Shown: positions 54,822-63,973, counted from the stretch's first letter. The stretch: DNA of 64,000 nucleotides from Veillonella denticariosi JCM 15641 (GCF_002959855.1 NZ_PPDB01000007.1:682001-746000), one strand, 5' to 3'. Notes: generated by a model from the sequence alone, not told the origin. Translations and numbers: made by a program.

Positions 54822-55334
54822 TTAACGGTCCGGCGTAGACAATGCCTCAATAGCGACGCTGCCGCCGCGAACGACTTCAATACGATTGACAAACATATCC
54901 TTGAACAGTGCAATCATATCATTATTCTTTGAGACTGTCTTTACACACTGTACGAGAACGGATTTACGATTATAATCCACAACGAGCAGATCAAAGGTTT
55001 GGGCGATGCGGAAAATCTCCTGCTTATCCGCCTCCTTACAGCTGTTTACCTTGATAAACAACAATTCCTTCTTCGTAATCGCCATATCCGTAAAGTCGAT
55101 GACCTTGATAACCTCTACGCTACGATTTAACTGCTTAATGATCTGTTCGTATGTTAAATCATCACAGGTCAGATCAATAGTCATCCGCGACATCGTCGGA
55201 TCTTCGGTTTCCCCTACGGTCAATGTATCAAGATTATAATTCTTACCCGCGAAGAGGCCCGAGATTTTAGCTAACACGCCGATCTGGTTTTCCACATACG
55301 CCGAAATACAGCGCTTTTTCATATGTAATTCCAT
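54822..55334 (-). CDS. ilvN: Acetolactate synthase, small regulatory subunit
   Basis: This 170-residue ACT-domain regulatory subunit has RCISAYVENQIGVLAKISGLFAGKNYNLDTLTVGETED, which is the IlvN/IlvH ACT domain (shown in part), and a second C-terminal ACT-like half. It mediates valine feedback on IlvB. Distance to ilvB is 8 bp. The start at 55334 has AGGAGG four bases upstream; a second ATG four codons later is possible. Length is typical of IlvH-type subunits. Confidence 0.92.
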   Translation of the reverse strand: MELHMKKRCISAYVENQIGVLAKISGLFAGKNYNLDTLTVGETEDPTMSRMTIDLTCDDLTYEQIIKQLNRSVEVIKVIDFTDMAITKKELLFIKVNSCKEADKQEIFRIAQTFDLLVVDYNRKSVLVQCVKTVSKNNDMIALFKDMFVNRIEVVRGGSVAIEALSTPDR

Positions 55335-55342
55335 AGCCCCTC

Positions 55343-57070
55343 CTATTTCTTGTCCTTCAATAACATATCGCTCAGGGATTTTCCCGCCGGCACCATAGGT
55401 AGCACATTGAGTTCCGTAGGAATGATAAATTCCAATAAGGTCGGACCTTCTTTGAAAGTATCCGCCAAATGGAACCCTTTTTCTATATCCTTCACCTTTG
55501 TAATGCGCATGGCCTTAGCGCCATAAGCCTCAGCCAGTCTCACGAAATCCGGTACGTATTCAAACTCGTCATTATCAATCATACTACGTGTAACAATAGC
55601 GCTTTCATCCATCAACAAATTCGTACAGGCATACCGTTTATCATAGAATAGCTGCTGCCATTGACGTACATTGCCGAGATAGCCGTTATTAAGCACGATG
55701 AGTGTCATCGGCAATCGATAATGCATAGCCGTAGCAAACTCTTGAATATTCATCTGTACACCGCCATCTCCGCATATGGCGAAAACACGACGATCCGGAT
55801 TTCCCAGCTGAGCCCCTAAAGCGGCAGGAAAGCCATACCCCATCGTACCGAGACCGCCGGATGTCAATAATTGACGACCGCCTTTCAACTCTAAAAATTG
55901 AGTTGTCCATAATTGGTTCTGACCCACATCGGTCGCTACAATAGGGCGATCATAGTGATTATTGATATAATCTATGACGATTTGAGGTGTTAAGCCCTCT
56001 TCATCGGCTTGCGTAACAGGTCGCTCCTCTTTCAGTTTCTGCAATTGTTTAGGCCATTCGCCGAGGTCATGAGGCTCGATATATTCCAATAATTTCTCAA
56101 TCGCCAGTTTCGCATCGGCTACAACGGGAATATCCACCTTAATATTTTTAGAAATCGATGCCGCATCAACATCAATATGAATAATCTTACAGTTTTGAGC
56201 AAATGTGCTCAATTTACCCGTAATGCGATCGTTAAAACGGGTGCCGATTGAAATCATCACGTCACAATCCGTAAGGGCTACATTAGGTGCATATCCGCCG
56301 TGAATCCCCACATTCCCTAGGTATAAAGGATGACGCGAATCTATAGCCCCTTTTCCCATTAATGTAGTGACCACGGGAATACCCGTTTTTTCAACAAGCG
56401 CCGTCATAAGTTCATTGGCGCCGCTGATGCTGACACCGCCGCCTAACAGAAATAAAGGACGCTTCGCCTTTGCGATAACGGAGCAGGCCTTCTTGATTTG
56501 TCCGACATGGACCGTCGTATTCGGTTTATAGCCTCGGATATTCACCTCTGTCGGGTATTCATCGGATCCCATTGCCTTCTGAATATTTTTAGATATATCC
56601 ACCACAACCGGTCCAGGTCGACCCGTACGGGCTATATAAAAGGCTTCTTTCAAAATGCGACCCAAATCCTTGCGATCACGAACAGTAACCGCATATTTAC
56701 ACACATTGCGCACGATACCGACCGTATCGACCTCTTGAAAGGCATCATTCCCCATGAGACTCAAGTCTACCTGTCCCGTAATACAGACGAGAGGCACGCT
56801 GTCCGCATACGCCGTTGCAATCCCCGTTACAAGATTGGTCGCGCCCGGTCCGGATGTCACCATACAGACACCTACCTTACCGGTGCTGCGCGCATAACCA
56901 TCCGCCGCATGAGCCAAGGCCTGTTCATGACGCGGTAATACGACTTTCACCGTATCCTGTTTATATAACTCATCCATTATGTCGATAGTCGCCGCCCCGG
57001 GATAGTTGAATAAAATCTCCACCTGCTCCTCTTGAAGCGCTTTCACCAAGTATGCCGCACCGGAAATCAT
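55343..57070 (-). CDS. ilvB: Acetolactate synthase, large catalytic subunit
   Basis: This 575-residue thiamine diphosphate and FAD enzyme makes 2-acetolactate from pyruvate, the first step of valine and leucine synthesis. NYPGAATIDIMDEL at the N-terminus has the usual active glutamate region RHEQALAHAADGYAR. The C-terminal ThDP motif is GDGGVQMNIQEFATA...NNGYLG near residue 430. It is the first gene of ilvB-ilvN-carbonic anhydrase. The upstream gap (57071-57258) is shared with the divergent glutaredoxin-like gene; no T-box is visible. Confidence 0.95.
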   Translation of the reverse strand: MISGAAYLVKALQEEQVEILFNYPGAATIDIMDELYKQDTVKVVLPRHEQALAHAADGYARSTGKVGVCMVTSGPGATNLVTGIATAYADSVPLVCITGQVDLSLMGNDAFQEVDTVGIVRNVCKYAVTVRDRKDLGRILKEAFYIARTGRPGPVVVDISKNIQKAMGSDEYPTEVNIRGYKPNTTVHVGQIKKACSVIAKAKRPLFLLGGGVSISGANELMTALVEKTGIPVVTTLMGKGAIDSRHPLYLGNVGIHGGYAPNVALTDCDVMISIGTRFNDRITGKLSTFAQNCKIIHIDVDAASISKNIKVDIPVVADAKLAIEKLLEYIEPHDLGEWPKQLQKLKEERPVTQADEEGLTPQIVIDYINNHYDRPIVATDVGQNQLWTTQFLELKGGRQLLTSGGLGTMGYGFPAALGAQLGNPDRRVFAICGDGGVQMNIQEFATAMHYRLPMTLIVLNNGYLGNVRQWQQLFYDKRYACTNLLMDESAIVTRSMIDNDEFEYVPDFVRLAEAYGAKAMRITKVKDIEKGFHLADTFKEGPTLLEFIIPTELNVLPMVPAGKSLSDMLLKDKK

Positions 57071-57137
57071 AAGGGCCTCCTCATCTGCTTATAATATATG
57101 TACTCAATTACTATGCACATTCAATATATTTAAAAAA

Positions 57138-57166
57138 TTGAATATCGTATGTAGATATGATATACT
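57138..57166 (+). promoter_or_regulatory. Promoter of the glutaredoxin-like gene
   Basis: TTGAAT (57138-57143), 17-bp spacer, TATACT (57161-57166), about 93 bp before the ATG. An ATTCAAT/ATTGAAT inverted repeat overlaps the -35 box. Confidence 0.55.
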
Positions 57167-57258
57167 CAATAATATACCATATCTTGTGGTGTGTGAGTAT
57201 GTAATTAATCTCAATTTATATAAGTATATTAATGCTATTTTTGAAAGGACGGTATACT

Positions 57259-57537
57259 ATGAAAGAAATTCTAGGCTTCCACTTGAACGGTTGCCCTTAT
57301 TGCAAAAATGCATTCCGCGCTATCGATGAACTCGTTGCGGAAAATCCTAAATACGCGGATATCCACATCAACTGGGTTGAAGATCAGGATGCTCATGAAT
57401 TATTCAAAACACATCCTTATGAATACTATCCGAACTTGTGGTTCGATCTCGACAAACAATATGAGGCTCAACCGGGTGAAAGCTACGAACAGACAAAAGC
57501 ATTGATTAAAGCGGTGCTTGATAAAGCATTGGCATAA
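57259..57537 (+). CDS. Glutaredoxin/thioredoxin-like protein
   Basis: This is a 92-residue thioredoxin-fold protein with the active site CPYC at residues 13-16 (HLNGCPYCKNAF). That CPYC is the classical glutaredoxin motif. It lacks a signal peptide, so it acts in the cytoplasm, reducing disulfides or mixed disulfides. It is one of only two plus-strand genes and has its own promoter. The ATG at 57259 follows AAAGGACGG; an earlier in-frame start is less suitable. The region around the cis-proline is less typical, so its partner (glutathione or thioredoxin reductase) is uncertain. Confidence 0.85.
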   Translation: MKEILGFHLNGCPYCKNAFRAIDELVAENPKYADIHINWVEDQDAHELFKTHPYEYYPNLWFDLDKQYEAQPGESYEQTKALIKAVLDKALA

Positions 57538-57540
57538 AGA

Positions 57541-57577
57541 AAAGCTGTAACTTCAGATTAGTTGAAGTTACAGCTTT
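57541..57577. terminator. Bidirectional terminator overlapping the 3' end of folT
   Basis: AAAGCTGTAACTTCA/TGAAGTTACAGCTTT hairpin with a seven-T run on plus; on minus, the folT stop codon (57568-57570) lies inside the stem. Confidence 0.9.
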
Positions 57578-58068
57578 TTTTGTACAATAAATCTGCTTAT
57601 CGCCTTATATACAATTAAAATTAATGCAATCTCTAGAGGGAAGCATAGAATATTTTTTATGAGTCGACTCAAAAAGATGGCGGATACCGCTTTGTTATAA
57701 AATATCGTGAGCCACAATGTGTTCAGCATCAGATGTATACATACCGTAACAATCAGTTCCGGCAACAAAAGCCGTTTAAGCGTAACATCACGACCGTGCA
57801 GAAAATAACCATACACATATCCCACCAGGAACTCGGATACAATAAAACCCGGAAAAAATACGCCGTGTCCGAATAAGGACATTCCGATAAAACAGGCAAT
57901 CGCCGCCATAATGCCGGCGGCCATAGGCCCGTATAGAATACCGAATATGGCGGTCGATAAAAAACCGAATGTAATATGTATAAATGTGGTATGAATGGCG
58001 AAAATATAAGATAGTAAGACCGTCAAAGCTATAAATATACCGGTCTTTACAATCATATCAGTCTTCAT
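57568..58068 (-). CDS. folT: Folate ECF transporter substrate-binding protein FolT
   Basis: This 166-residue membrane S component has HITFGFLSTAIFGILYGPMAA near residue 31 and FFPGFIVSEFLVGYVYGYFLHG, both typical of the FolT family, plus LNTLWLTIFYNKAV in the fifth helix region. It captures folate and shares an energy-coupling module encoded elsewhere. Folate import fits the THF-dependent fhs-fchA reactions of this organism. The last codons are encoded by the terminator stem. It follows the next gene upstream with a 11-bp overlap. Confidence 0.9.
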   Translation of the reverse strand: MKTDMIVKTGIFIALTVLLSYIFAIHTTFIHITFGFLSTAIFGILYGPMAAGIMAAIACFIGMSLFGHGVFFPGFIVSEFLVGYVYGYFLHGRDVTLKRLLLPELIVTVCIHLMLNTLWLTIFYNKAVSAIFLSRLIKNILCFPLEIALILIVYKAISRFIVQKKL

Positions 58069-58405
58069 GAGATGTGATACTCCTTTTTCTGTCCTTCCAC
58101 TCCAAATACATATGGCGAATCACCATAATCGGTGAGACGAATAACATACGCGGTCCGCCATATCGCATGATTTCACGGATTTTTTCGCGATACGTCGGTT
58201 CATAACAATGTGTTTTGCAAACACTACAAAAGGTTTTACTGTTCATATGAGGGCATACGTCTATTCGATGCTCCGCGTACTGCCATACCTTTTGGCATTC
58301 TTCACACAAATCACCCTTCTGTGTATGATGTTTATTATGACAATAGATGGCGATGATTTGATGCATCGTCCTCAGCTCTAACCGACGCTTTTCATCAACA
58401 GTCAT
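58058..58405 (-). CDS. Nitrous-oxide-stimulated-promoter family protein (PF11756 type)
   Basis: This 115-residue cysteine- and histidine-rich protein matches the family named after a nitrous oxide-stimulated promoter: MHQIIAIYCHNKHH, LCEECQKVWQYAEHRIDVCPH, FCSVCKTHCYEPTYREKIREIMRYGGPRML (in part) and a WKDRK tail. Seven or more cysteines suggest zinc or iron-sulfur binding. No function is established. It lies between a methyltransferase gene and folT in one operon, with overlap to folT. Confidence 0.85.
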   Translation of the reverse strand: MTVDEKRRLELRTMHQIIAIYCHNKHHTQKGDLCEECQKVWQYAEHRIDVCPHMNSKTFCSVCKTHCYEPTYREKIREIMRYGGPRMLFVSPIMVIRHMYLEWKDRKRSITSHED

Positions 58406-58413
58406 ACGACCTC

Positions 58414-59232
58414 CTACTTAACAGACCAGGAAACCCACGCCACCTTATCTACCGTTTTATTCTGAATCTTGTTATCCATAGCCAGCGGTTCTATGAGATT
58501 TCGTATTTCTGCCTTCATATCATCTATACTGCCCCAACCATTATTATGTAACCTCATCGTAAAATATTCAACCGCTTTATCGAGATCCATAACCTCAGTT
58601 TCAGGCACGGTTTTATAGGTTACTTTCACATTATGTCCCATGTTATGAATCGCATCAAGACATTCCTTCATCTTTCCATCCCATGGAAATGCATCGCTGC
58701 CGAAAAAATGTTCCCATAACATATCCACCATTTCATCACTGCGTTCGCTGAAAGCAACCCACAAGCATTTATCCCTGCTCGCATCATGCATGGCGCGGAT
58801 ATTTTCAACATCAAACATAATGGGGCAGAAAATGCTGTACACTAAGGCAAAGGCCTTATCCCATTCTAATTTACGTCTCGTTTCATCGGACCACGGAGCG
58901 ATATATAGGCTCAAGTCCAGCCCTTCTTCATCAGCTAGCTGCTTTGCACCGTTAATCATACCGTCCGATAAATCAATCCCCGTCGCTCTATATCCTTCAC
59001 GCGCCAGTCCTAATGCATAATCACAGACGCCACAGCCTATATCAAGTGTTCGTCCGCCTGGCGCCGGCAATAGCCGCTCCGCCTTCAAAAAATCAAGAAA
59101 TGCCTTTACCTGCGCCCTGCGGTCCTCACGATTATGCATCTCCACAAAATAGTTGGACCGATTATTCCATGCATCCTGCTCGTCTTTCCACGCTTCGAAT
59201 GGTACAGACACAGCCTGTATTTCATTTGCCAT
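58414..59232 (-). CDS. Class I SAM-dependent methyltransferase
   Basis: This is 272 residues. The SAM-binding motif is RTLDIGCGVCDYALGLAREG near residue 61, followed by the acidic GIDLSDGMIN; the remainder is a typical Rossmann methyltransferase. The target is not recognisable. It is the first gene of the methyltransferase-PF11756-folT operon. The start at 59232 has AAAGGAG upstream; an upstream in-frame codon at 59280 lacks one. The surrounding 59233-59438 sequence is otherwise empty. Confidence 0.85.
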   Translation of the reverse strand: MANEIQAVSVPFEAWKDEQDAWNNRSNYFVEMHNREDRRAQVKAFLDFLKAERLLPAPGGRTLDIGCGVCDYALGLAREGYRATGIDLSDGMINGAKQLADEEGLDLSLYIAPWSDETRRKLEWDKAFALVYSIFCPIMFDVENIRAMHDASRDKCLWVAFSERSDEMVDMLWEHFFGSDAFPWDGKMKECLDAIHNMGHNVKVTYKTVPETEVMDLDKAVEYFTMRLHNNGWGSIDDMKAEIRNLIEPLAMDNKIQNKTVDKVAWVSWSVK

Positions 59233-59452
59233 AATGACTCCTTTATATCCGTATGGGATACTGACGATACGAATCGTCATCCCCCTTTACTACAACACAA
59301 AATAATTCTATATACCTCGGTGTTCCGTCCGAATGTGTTCAGAATTTCATATAAATTATCCATTCTAATTGTACATCATTCTCAATAGTTTTTGTGTTAC
59401 TATAGTCACATCGGCTATGCAAATTTGATACAAATAAAAAAGCCCTCAGTCT

Positions 59453-59497
59453 GAACTGCATCTCTCAAAATTATATCTAAATTTTAAGATGCAGTTC
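59453..59497 (-). repeat. Short palindromic repeat, copy B
   Basis: This 45-bp palindrome has GAACTGCATCT arms and an AAAATTTAGATATAATTT centre, a diverged copy of 27123-27168. It lies just downstream of tRNA-Arg and before its T-run. An AAAGCCCT direct repeat flanks it (59439-59446 and 59504-59511). Confidence 0.55.
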
Positions 59498-59522
59498 GAT
59501 CTGAAAGCCCTTTGTTTCATCA

Positions 59523-59597
59523 TGGTGCGCCTAGCAGGATTCGAACCTGCGCACCCGGTTCCGGAGACCGGTGCTCTATCCCCTGAGCTATAGGCGC
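59523..59597 (-). tRNA. tRNA-Arg (anticodon CCG), CCA encoded
   Basis: The minus strand folds into a full cloverleaf: acceptor GCGCCTA/TAGGCGC, D-arm AGCTCAGGGGATAGAGC, anticodon stem CCGGT/ACCGG around CTCCGGA giving CCG, T-arm GGTTCGAATCC, and encoded CCA. It is isolated, with no neighbouring tRNA. Confidence 0.97.
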
Positions 59598-59678
59598 ATG
59601 AGTACCTAAAAATTATACCATATTACGCTATGGTTCGATAGTACAAAGTATATACGGACACTAGAGTTATACAGAAAG

Positions 59679-59718
59679 GCCCCTATAGTTAAGCATCTTG
59701 TTAGTTAACTGTAGGGGC
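59679..59718 (-). terminator. Terminator of the tyrosine phosphatase gene
   Basis: GCCCCTACAGTTAA/TTAACTATAGGGGC hairpin and TTTC tail on the minus strand, 9 bp after the stop. Confidence 0.85.
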
Positions 59719-59726
59719 TATCGCCA

Positions 59727-60185
59727 TTATATATTTGCTTTAATCACTTCTAGTAATGCATCACAGCTGCGACTTACATCGTCATAGGTTTCGTCAAAGT
59801 TCCCCGTATACCAAGGATCCTTTACATCACGGCTTTCACCAACAAAAGACATTGCCTTATACACCTTATGATCAACATCATCACCAATGATACGGCGTAA
59901 GTTCCGCGCATTGTTTTCATCCATAATGACGAGATAATCAAAATTATGATAATCATCCATTGTTACTTGGCGAGCCTTGCGACGAGTATAAGGAATCCCC
60001 ATTTCATCTAGTTTTTGCTTAGTCCCATAATGGGTATCATTCCCTATCTCTTCACGAGATGTACCGGCTGACTCAATGTAAATAGAATCATCCAAACCGA
60101 CCTGATTAACAATATATTTCATATAAAACTCAGCCATCGTTGAGCGGCAGATATTGCCGTGGCAGATAAATAAAGCCTTGACCAT
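59727..60185 (-). CDS. Low-molecular-weight protein tyrosine phosphatase
   Basis: This 152-residue cytoplasmic phosphatase has the catalytic P-loop FICHGNICRSTMAE (C-x5-R) at the N-terminus and the general acid aspartate in VKDPWYTGN near residue 125. The length matches the family. It may reverse tyrosine phosphorylation of exopolysaccharide kinases, though none is present here; some members act on arginine phosphates. It follows the iron-sulfur flavoprotein gene by 36 bp. Confidence 0.93.
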   Translation of the reverse strand: MVKALFICHGNICRSTMAEFYMKYIVNQVGLDDSIYIESAGTSREEIGNDTHYGTKQKLDEMGIPYTRRKARQVTMDDYHNFDYLVIMDENNARNLRRIIGDDVDHKVYKAMSFVGESRDVKDPWYTGNFDETYDDVSRSCDALLEVIKANI

Positions 60186-60221
60186 TATAGCTCCTTCAAC
60201 ACCTAATCTAACAAGGGATTA

Positions 60222-60857
60222 TTAGCGTACGAAGTTTGTAGATACATTTTTCTCTGTATTGGGATATGGAATACCTTGTTCTTTAGCTACAGCAAAGCTA
60301 CGCATCATCCAAATCATATTTCTTGCTAAGTTACGCATGGTTTGCATACCTTCTTCATCTTGCTTAGCATCTTTTGCTACTAAACCATGGCTAATATTCC
60401 AATAGGTAGACCCTGCAATCGGCATTTGAGAAATACCAAAGTATTTATTGAGTACATCAAAAGAAGCCGTTGTACCACCACGACGAGCTATGGCTATCGA
60501 TGCACCGGGTTTAAAGGCGAACGGATTTTGTTTTGCGCCTTCCACACTGAAGAACACGCGATCTAAGAAGGATAAAATACGTCCACTAGGATGAGCATAG
60601 TATACAGGGGTTGCAAAAATAAAGCCATCAGCCTCCTTTGCTTTTTCTACAAAACCATTTATATCATCATCCTTGAATACACATTCACCATGTTCAAAAC
60701 AATACCCACATTGAATACAATCTCTAATTGGCTTGTTACCCAGTTGGATTACCTCTGTTTCTACATTGGCTTCATCGAAAACCTTTTGTACCTCTTGTAT
60801 AGCTTGCATTGTTGTACCGTTTACATGGCTACTACCATTTACGATTAGAACTTTCAT
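60222..60857 (-). CDS. Iron-sulfur flavoprotein / flavodoxin-fold NAD(P)H oxidoreductase
   Basis: This 211-residue flavodoxin-fold reductase has an FMN loop VNGSSHVNGTTMQAIQEV at the N-terminus and a compact cysteine cluster CIQCGYCFEHGEC near residue 48, like the 4Fe-4S motif of Methanosarcina Isf. FATPVYYAHPSG is the second FMN loop. It is likely an oxygen- or peroxide-handling or electron-shuttling protein. AGGAGGATATA precedes the ATG. It forms a two-gene unit with the phosphatase. Confidence 0.88.
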   Translation of the reverse strand: MKVLIVNGSSHVNGTTMQAIQEVQKVFDEANVETEVIQLGNKPIRDCIQCGYCFEHGECVFKDDDINGFVEKAKEADGFIFATPVYYAHPSGRILSFLDRVFFSVEGAKQNPFAFKPGASIAIARRGGTTASFDVLNKYFGISQMPIAGSTYWNISHGLVAKDAKQDEEGMQTMRNLARNMIWMMRSFAVAKEQGIPYPNTEKNVSTNFVR

Positions 60858-61081
60858 ATTATATCCTCCTACTTCTTACTTAAGAAGTTATATAATTTGA
60901 GCTTTTATATATTATCATAAAAATAAAGATTGTCAAATATAATGCATAATATAGGAATTGAAAAAATATTATATAATCCATAAAAATATCTTTCTAAAGA
61001 TTAGTCCATATAAATGCTCTCTTTCTTACCTCGCTAATACGAAGCTCTCACAGAACGCATTCATATATACTCTAAAAATAT

Positions 61082-61118
61082 AACAAGACCCCCTAAGTCC
61101 AACTTAGGAGGTCTTGTT
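61082..61118 (-). terminator. Terminator of the DUF4198 gene
   Basis: AACAAGACC-CCTAAGT arms and their complement, with a T-rich tail on the minus strand, about 34 bp after the stop. Confidence 0.85.
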
Positions 61119-61151
61119 TATTTCACACATTAGTAAATAGTATACACTATA

Positions 61152-61871
61152 TTATTCAGGATCAATTATGAAAGATAATGCACTGAAGTATTTATTTTGT
61201 TCGCCCTTAGTTTGAGTCGGGAAGCCTACTTCCACGCCTACCACATTGAGGCCGTTAGCGCTTACAGTAACGGTAGCCTTACCATTTGCATCGGTTTTGC
61301 TTTCATTTGTAAGATCATTAATTACATCTTTAATGAGCGGTGCATCAGCATATGGTTTGCCCTCTTTAAGCACTTGAATTTCGTAGGTATCACCTTTTCT
61401 TAGCGTCAATGGATTCACGGATGGCACGATTTGAATGAAAGCATCTTTATTATTCAAAGGTTTAGCGCTTGCATTCCAGTAGTGCACATCATATTTGATA
61501 GCGTGTGTACTCTTAGTTGCACCAGGCACCTGTGTAATAGGTTTATGTACAGTCTTTCCGTCTTTATCCTTTGTCCAATAACCGTAATCAAAGTTCGTTA
61601 CAGTTACACCAAGGTTGGACGGTTGTTCAATGGCTACATTTTTCTCATGTTTAATCACTTTCACAGGCATAACATTACCGTTTACATCATAACCGGTAAT
61701 TCCTTTTACCATATCTGAAGTGTATGCATTATCTACAGGTCCTTCACCGAGGACAAGTACTTTTTCATCAGTTCGATTAGCAAAGAAAACGCCATGTGCA
61801 TCGACAGTGGTTAATACGGAGCTCGCTGCAAGACCAACAGCAAACAGGGATGCAAGAATTTTTTTGTTCAT
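61152..61871 (-). CDS. DUF4198 exported protein, candidate metal (nickel/cobalt) uptake component
   Basis: This is 239 residues. A signal peptide with core ILASLFAVGLAASSVLTTVDA is probably cleaved before HGVFF, leaving an N-terminal histidine as in other DUF4198 proteins. The mature part has the DUF4198 beta-sandwich style, including a C-terminal carboxypeptidase-regulatory-like segment TNESKTDANGKATVTVS. Related proteins accompany nickel or cobalt uptake, so a periplasmic metal-binding role is inferred. It is monocistronic and its promoter carries a long palindrome, consistent with metal control. Confidence 0.82.
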   Translation of the reverse strand: MNKKILASLFAVGLAASSVLTTVDAHGVFFANRTDEKVLVLGEGPVDNAYTSDMVKGITGYDVNGNVMPVKVIKHEKNVAIEQPSNLGVTVTNFDYGYWTKDKDGKTVHKPITQVPGATKSTHAIKYDVHYWNASAKPLNNKDAFIQIVPSVNPLTLRKGDTYEIQVLKEGKPYADAPLIKDVINDLTNESKTDANGKATVTVSANGLNVVGVEVGFPTQTKGEQNKYFSALSFIIDPE

Positions 61872-61920
61872 TGGTGAACCCTCCTACAAACTAAAAATAA
61901 TTTTCAATAAATATATTATC

Positions 61921-61963
61921 ATTATACAGATTTATTTATTAAAATTTCATGAAATTTTAATAA
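61921..61963 (-). promoter_or_regulatory. Promoter and 28-bp palindromic operator of the DUF4198 gene
   Basis: On the minus strand TGAAAT (61944-61949), 17-bp spacer and TATAAT (61921-61926). A perfect 28-bp palindrome (61936-61963, arms TTATTAAAATTTCA and complement) covers the -35 box. A GATAAT repeat follows the -10. This layout fits repression by a metal-responsive dimer. Confidence 0.6.
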
Positions 61964-62085
61964 CTTTCATAGACATATGACTATTAGCTATAATCATGCA
62001 GAATTATATATGAAAGTAATACTCAATTAGATAATTTGCATTGCTCTTTCTTCTGAAACTCAGCATATCTAAGCCGGACATAAAA

Positions 62086-62119
62086 CAGCGGATAGTCGAT
62101 ACATACCGACTATCCGCTG
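62086..62119 (-). terminator. Terminator of typA
   Basis: CAGCGGATAGTCG arms around an 8-nt loop with TTTTATG on the minus strand. Confidence 0.85.
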
Positions 62120-62161
62120 TATAGATTCAGGAAAACTCATATTTCCATGAATTTCAATCAA

Positions 62162-63973
62162 TTATTTTTTGTTTTTTGCAGCCTTCGCACGAGCATTGCG
62201 GTCAAGAATCATCTTGCGCATACGAATGCTTTCAGGTGTTACCTCAACGAGTTCATCATCGTTGATCCACTCAAGAGCCTGCTCCAAGGAGAAGATACGA
62301 GGCGGCGTCAAGCGTACCGCTTCATCAGAGGAACTGGAACGCATGTTTGTAACGTGTTTTTTCTTACATGGGTTAACATCCATATCAAGTTCACGAGTGT
62401 TTTCACCGATAACTTGTCCTGCATACACGTCTTGGTTAGGACCCACGAACAATGTGCCGCGGTCTTGAACCGAGTTCAAACCATATGGAGTAGTTTCACC
62501 ATTTTCAAATGCCACCAAAGCGCCACGTGTACGGGAAGGAATTTCACCTTTGTATGGTGCATAGCCATGGAATACATGGTTCATGATACCATTACCCTTT
62601 GTAGCTGTTAAGAATTGAGCACGGAAACCGATCAGACCACGAGCTGGAACTACGAATTCCATACGAAGATAACCGGCCAATTCAACCATGTTAGTCAATT
62701 CAGCTTTACGTTGACCGAGGTTTTCCATTACAGTACCCATAAATTCCTGAGGTACATCGATGGTCAACGCTTCGAGCGGTTCACACAATTGATCGTTGAT
62801 GGTTCTGAAGATTACGCGAGGTTTCCCCACTTGTAATTCGTAGCCTTCACGACGCATGGTTTCAATCAATACAGCCAAATGCAATTCACCACGGCCGGAT
62901 ACTTTGAATGCATCTGCAGAATCAGTTTCTTCCACCTTCATGGATACGTTAGTTTCTACTTCGCGGAACAACCGATCACGCAAGTGACGGGATGTAACGA
63001 ATTCACCTTCACGACCTGCAAATGGAGAGTTATTTACGGAGAATACCATGGACAATGTCGGTTCGTCGATGGAAATGGATGGCAATGCTTCAGGATTTTC
63101 AGCATCCGCTACCGTCTCGCCGATATTGATATCATCGATACCGGCAAAGGCGATGATATCCCCCATTTCAGCTTCGTCAGTTTCAACGCGGTTCAAACCA
63201 TTGTATGTATATACACGGCCGATTTTCGCTTTACGAGTGCTTTCACCGTTCATGATAGCAACCTGTTGATTAGTTTTCATTTTACCGCGTACGATACGAC
63301 CTACGGCGATTTTACCGATGAAGTTATCGTAATCAAGTGTAGTTACCATAAATTGAAGAGGACCTTCCATATCACCTTGTGGCGCAGGAATTTCGTCGAT
63401 CAACGTTTTAAACAACGGTTCCATGTTTACGGCTTCGTCATCCCAGTTGGTTTTGGAAACACCGGAACGAGCGGATGCGTAAACCACAGGGAAATCGAGT
63501 TGGTCATCGTCAGCTTCGAGTTCCATAAATAATTCAAGAACTTCGTCCTCAACCTCTTTAACGCGTTGGTCAGGACGGTCGATTTTATTGATAACCACGA
63601 TCGGTTTCAATTTCTGTTCTAAGGCTTTACGCAAAACATATTTAGTTTGAGGCATTGGACCTTCGTAAGCATCTACGAGAAGCAATACGCCGTCAACCAT
63701 ATTAAGTACGCGTTCCACTTCACCGCCGAAGTCAGCATGGCCCGGGGTATCAACGATGTTGATTTTGATACCGTCATGCATAACGGCCGTATTTTTGGAC
63801 AAAATGGTAATACCGCGTTCACGTTCCAAGTCGTTGGAATCCATTACGCGTTCTGCTACCTTTTCATTCTCCCGGAACACATGGCTCTGTTTTAATAATG
63901 CGTCCACCAAGGTCGTTTTACCATGGTCAACGTGGGCGATAATCGCTACATTTCGAAGATTTTCGCGAATCAT
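62162..63973 (-). CDS. typA: Translational GTPase TypA/BipA
   Basis: This 603-residue ribosome-binding GTPase of the EF-G-like family has G1 [14 protein letters not shown] (near residue 15), G2 RGITI, G3 DTPGHADF near 76 and G4 NKIDRPD near 130, followed by beta-barrel, EF-G-like domains and the BipA C-terminal domain. It aids 50S assembly and stress or low-temperature growth. RBS GGGAGG lies upstream of the ATG. The last 27 bases of the window are its leader. Confidence 0.96.
   Translation of the reverse strand: MIRENLRNVAIIAHVDHGKTTLVDALLKQSHVFRENEKVAERVMDSNDLERERGITILSKNTAVMHDGIKINIVDTPGHADFGGEVERVLNMVDGVLLLVDAYEGPMPQTKYVLRKALEQKLKPIVVINKIDRPDQRVKEVEDEVLELFMELEADDDQLDFPVVYASARSGVSKTNWDDEAVNMEPLFKTLIDEIPAPQGDMEGPLQFMVTTLDYDNFIGKIAVGRIVRGKMKTNQQVAIMNGESTRKAKIGRVYTYNGLNRVETDEAEMGDIIAFAGIDDINIGETVADAENPEALPSISIDEPTLSMVFSVNNSPFAGREGEFVTSRHLRDRLFREVETNVSMKVEETDSADAFKVSGRGELHLAVLIETMRREGYELQVGKPRVIFRTINDQLCEPLEALTIDVPQEFMGTVMENLGQRKAELTNMVELAGYLRMEFVVPARGLIGFRAQFLTATKGNGIMNHVFHGYAPYKGEIPSRTRGALVAFENGETTPYGLNSVQDRGTLFVGPNQDVYAGQVIGENTRELDMDVNPCKKKHVTNMRSSSSDEAVRLTPPRIFSLEQALEWINDDELVEVTPESIRMRKMILDRNARAKAAKNKK

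Noticed and set aside
57071-57258. T-box leader upstream of ilvB
   Set aside because: No GGTGG-type T-box sequence is present and the gap is too small to hold one with the divergent promoter.
62879-63532. A 217-codon open frame on the plus strand opposite typA
   Set aside because: It is antisense to a fully conserved GTPase gene, has no ribosome binding site, and its translation lacks any domain pattern.
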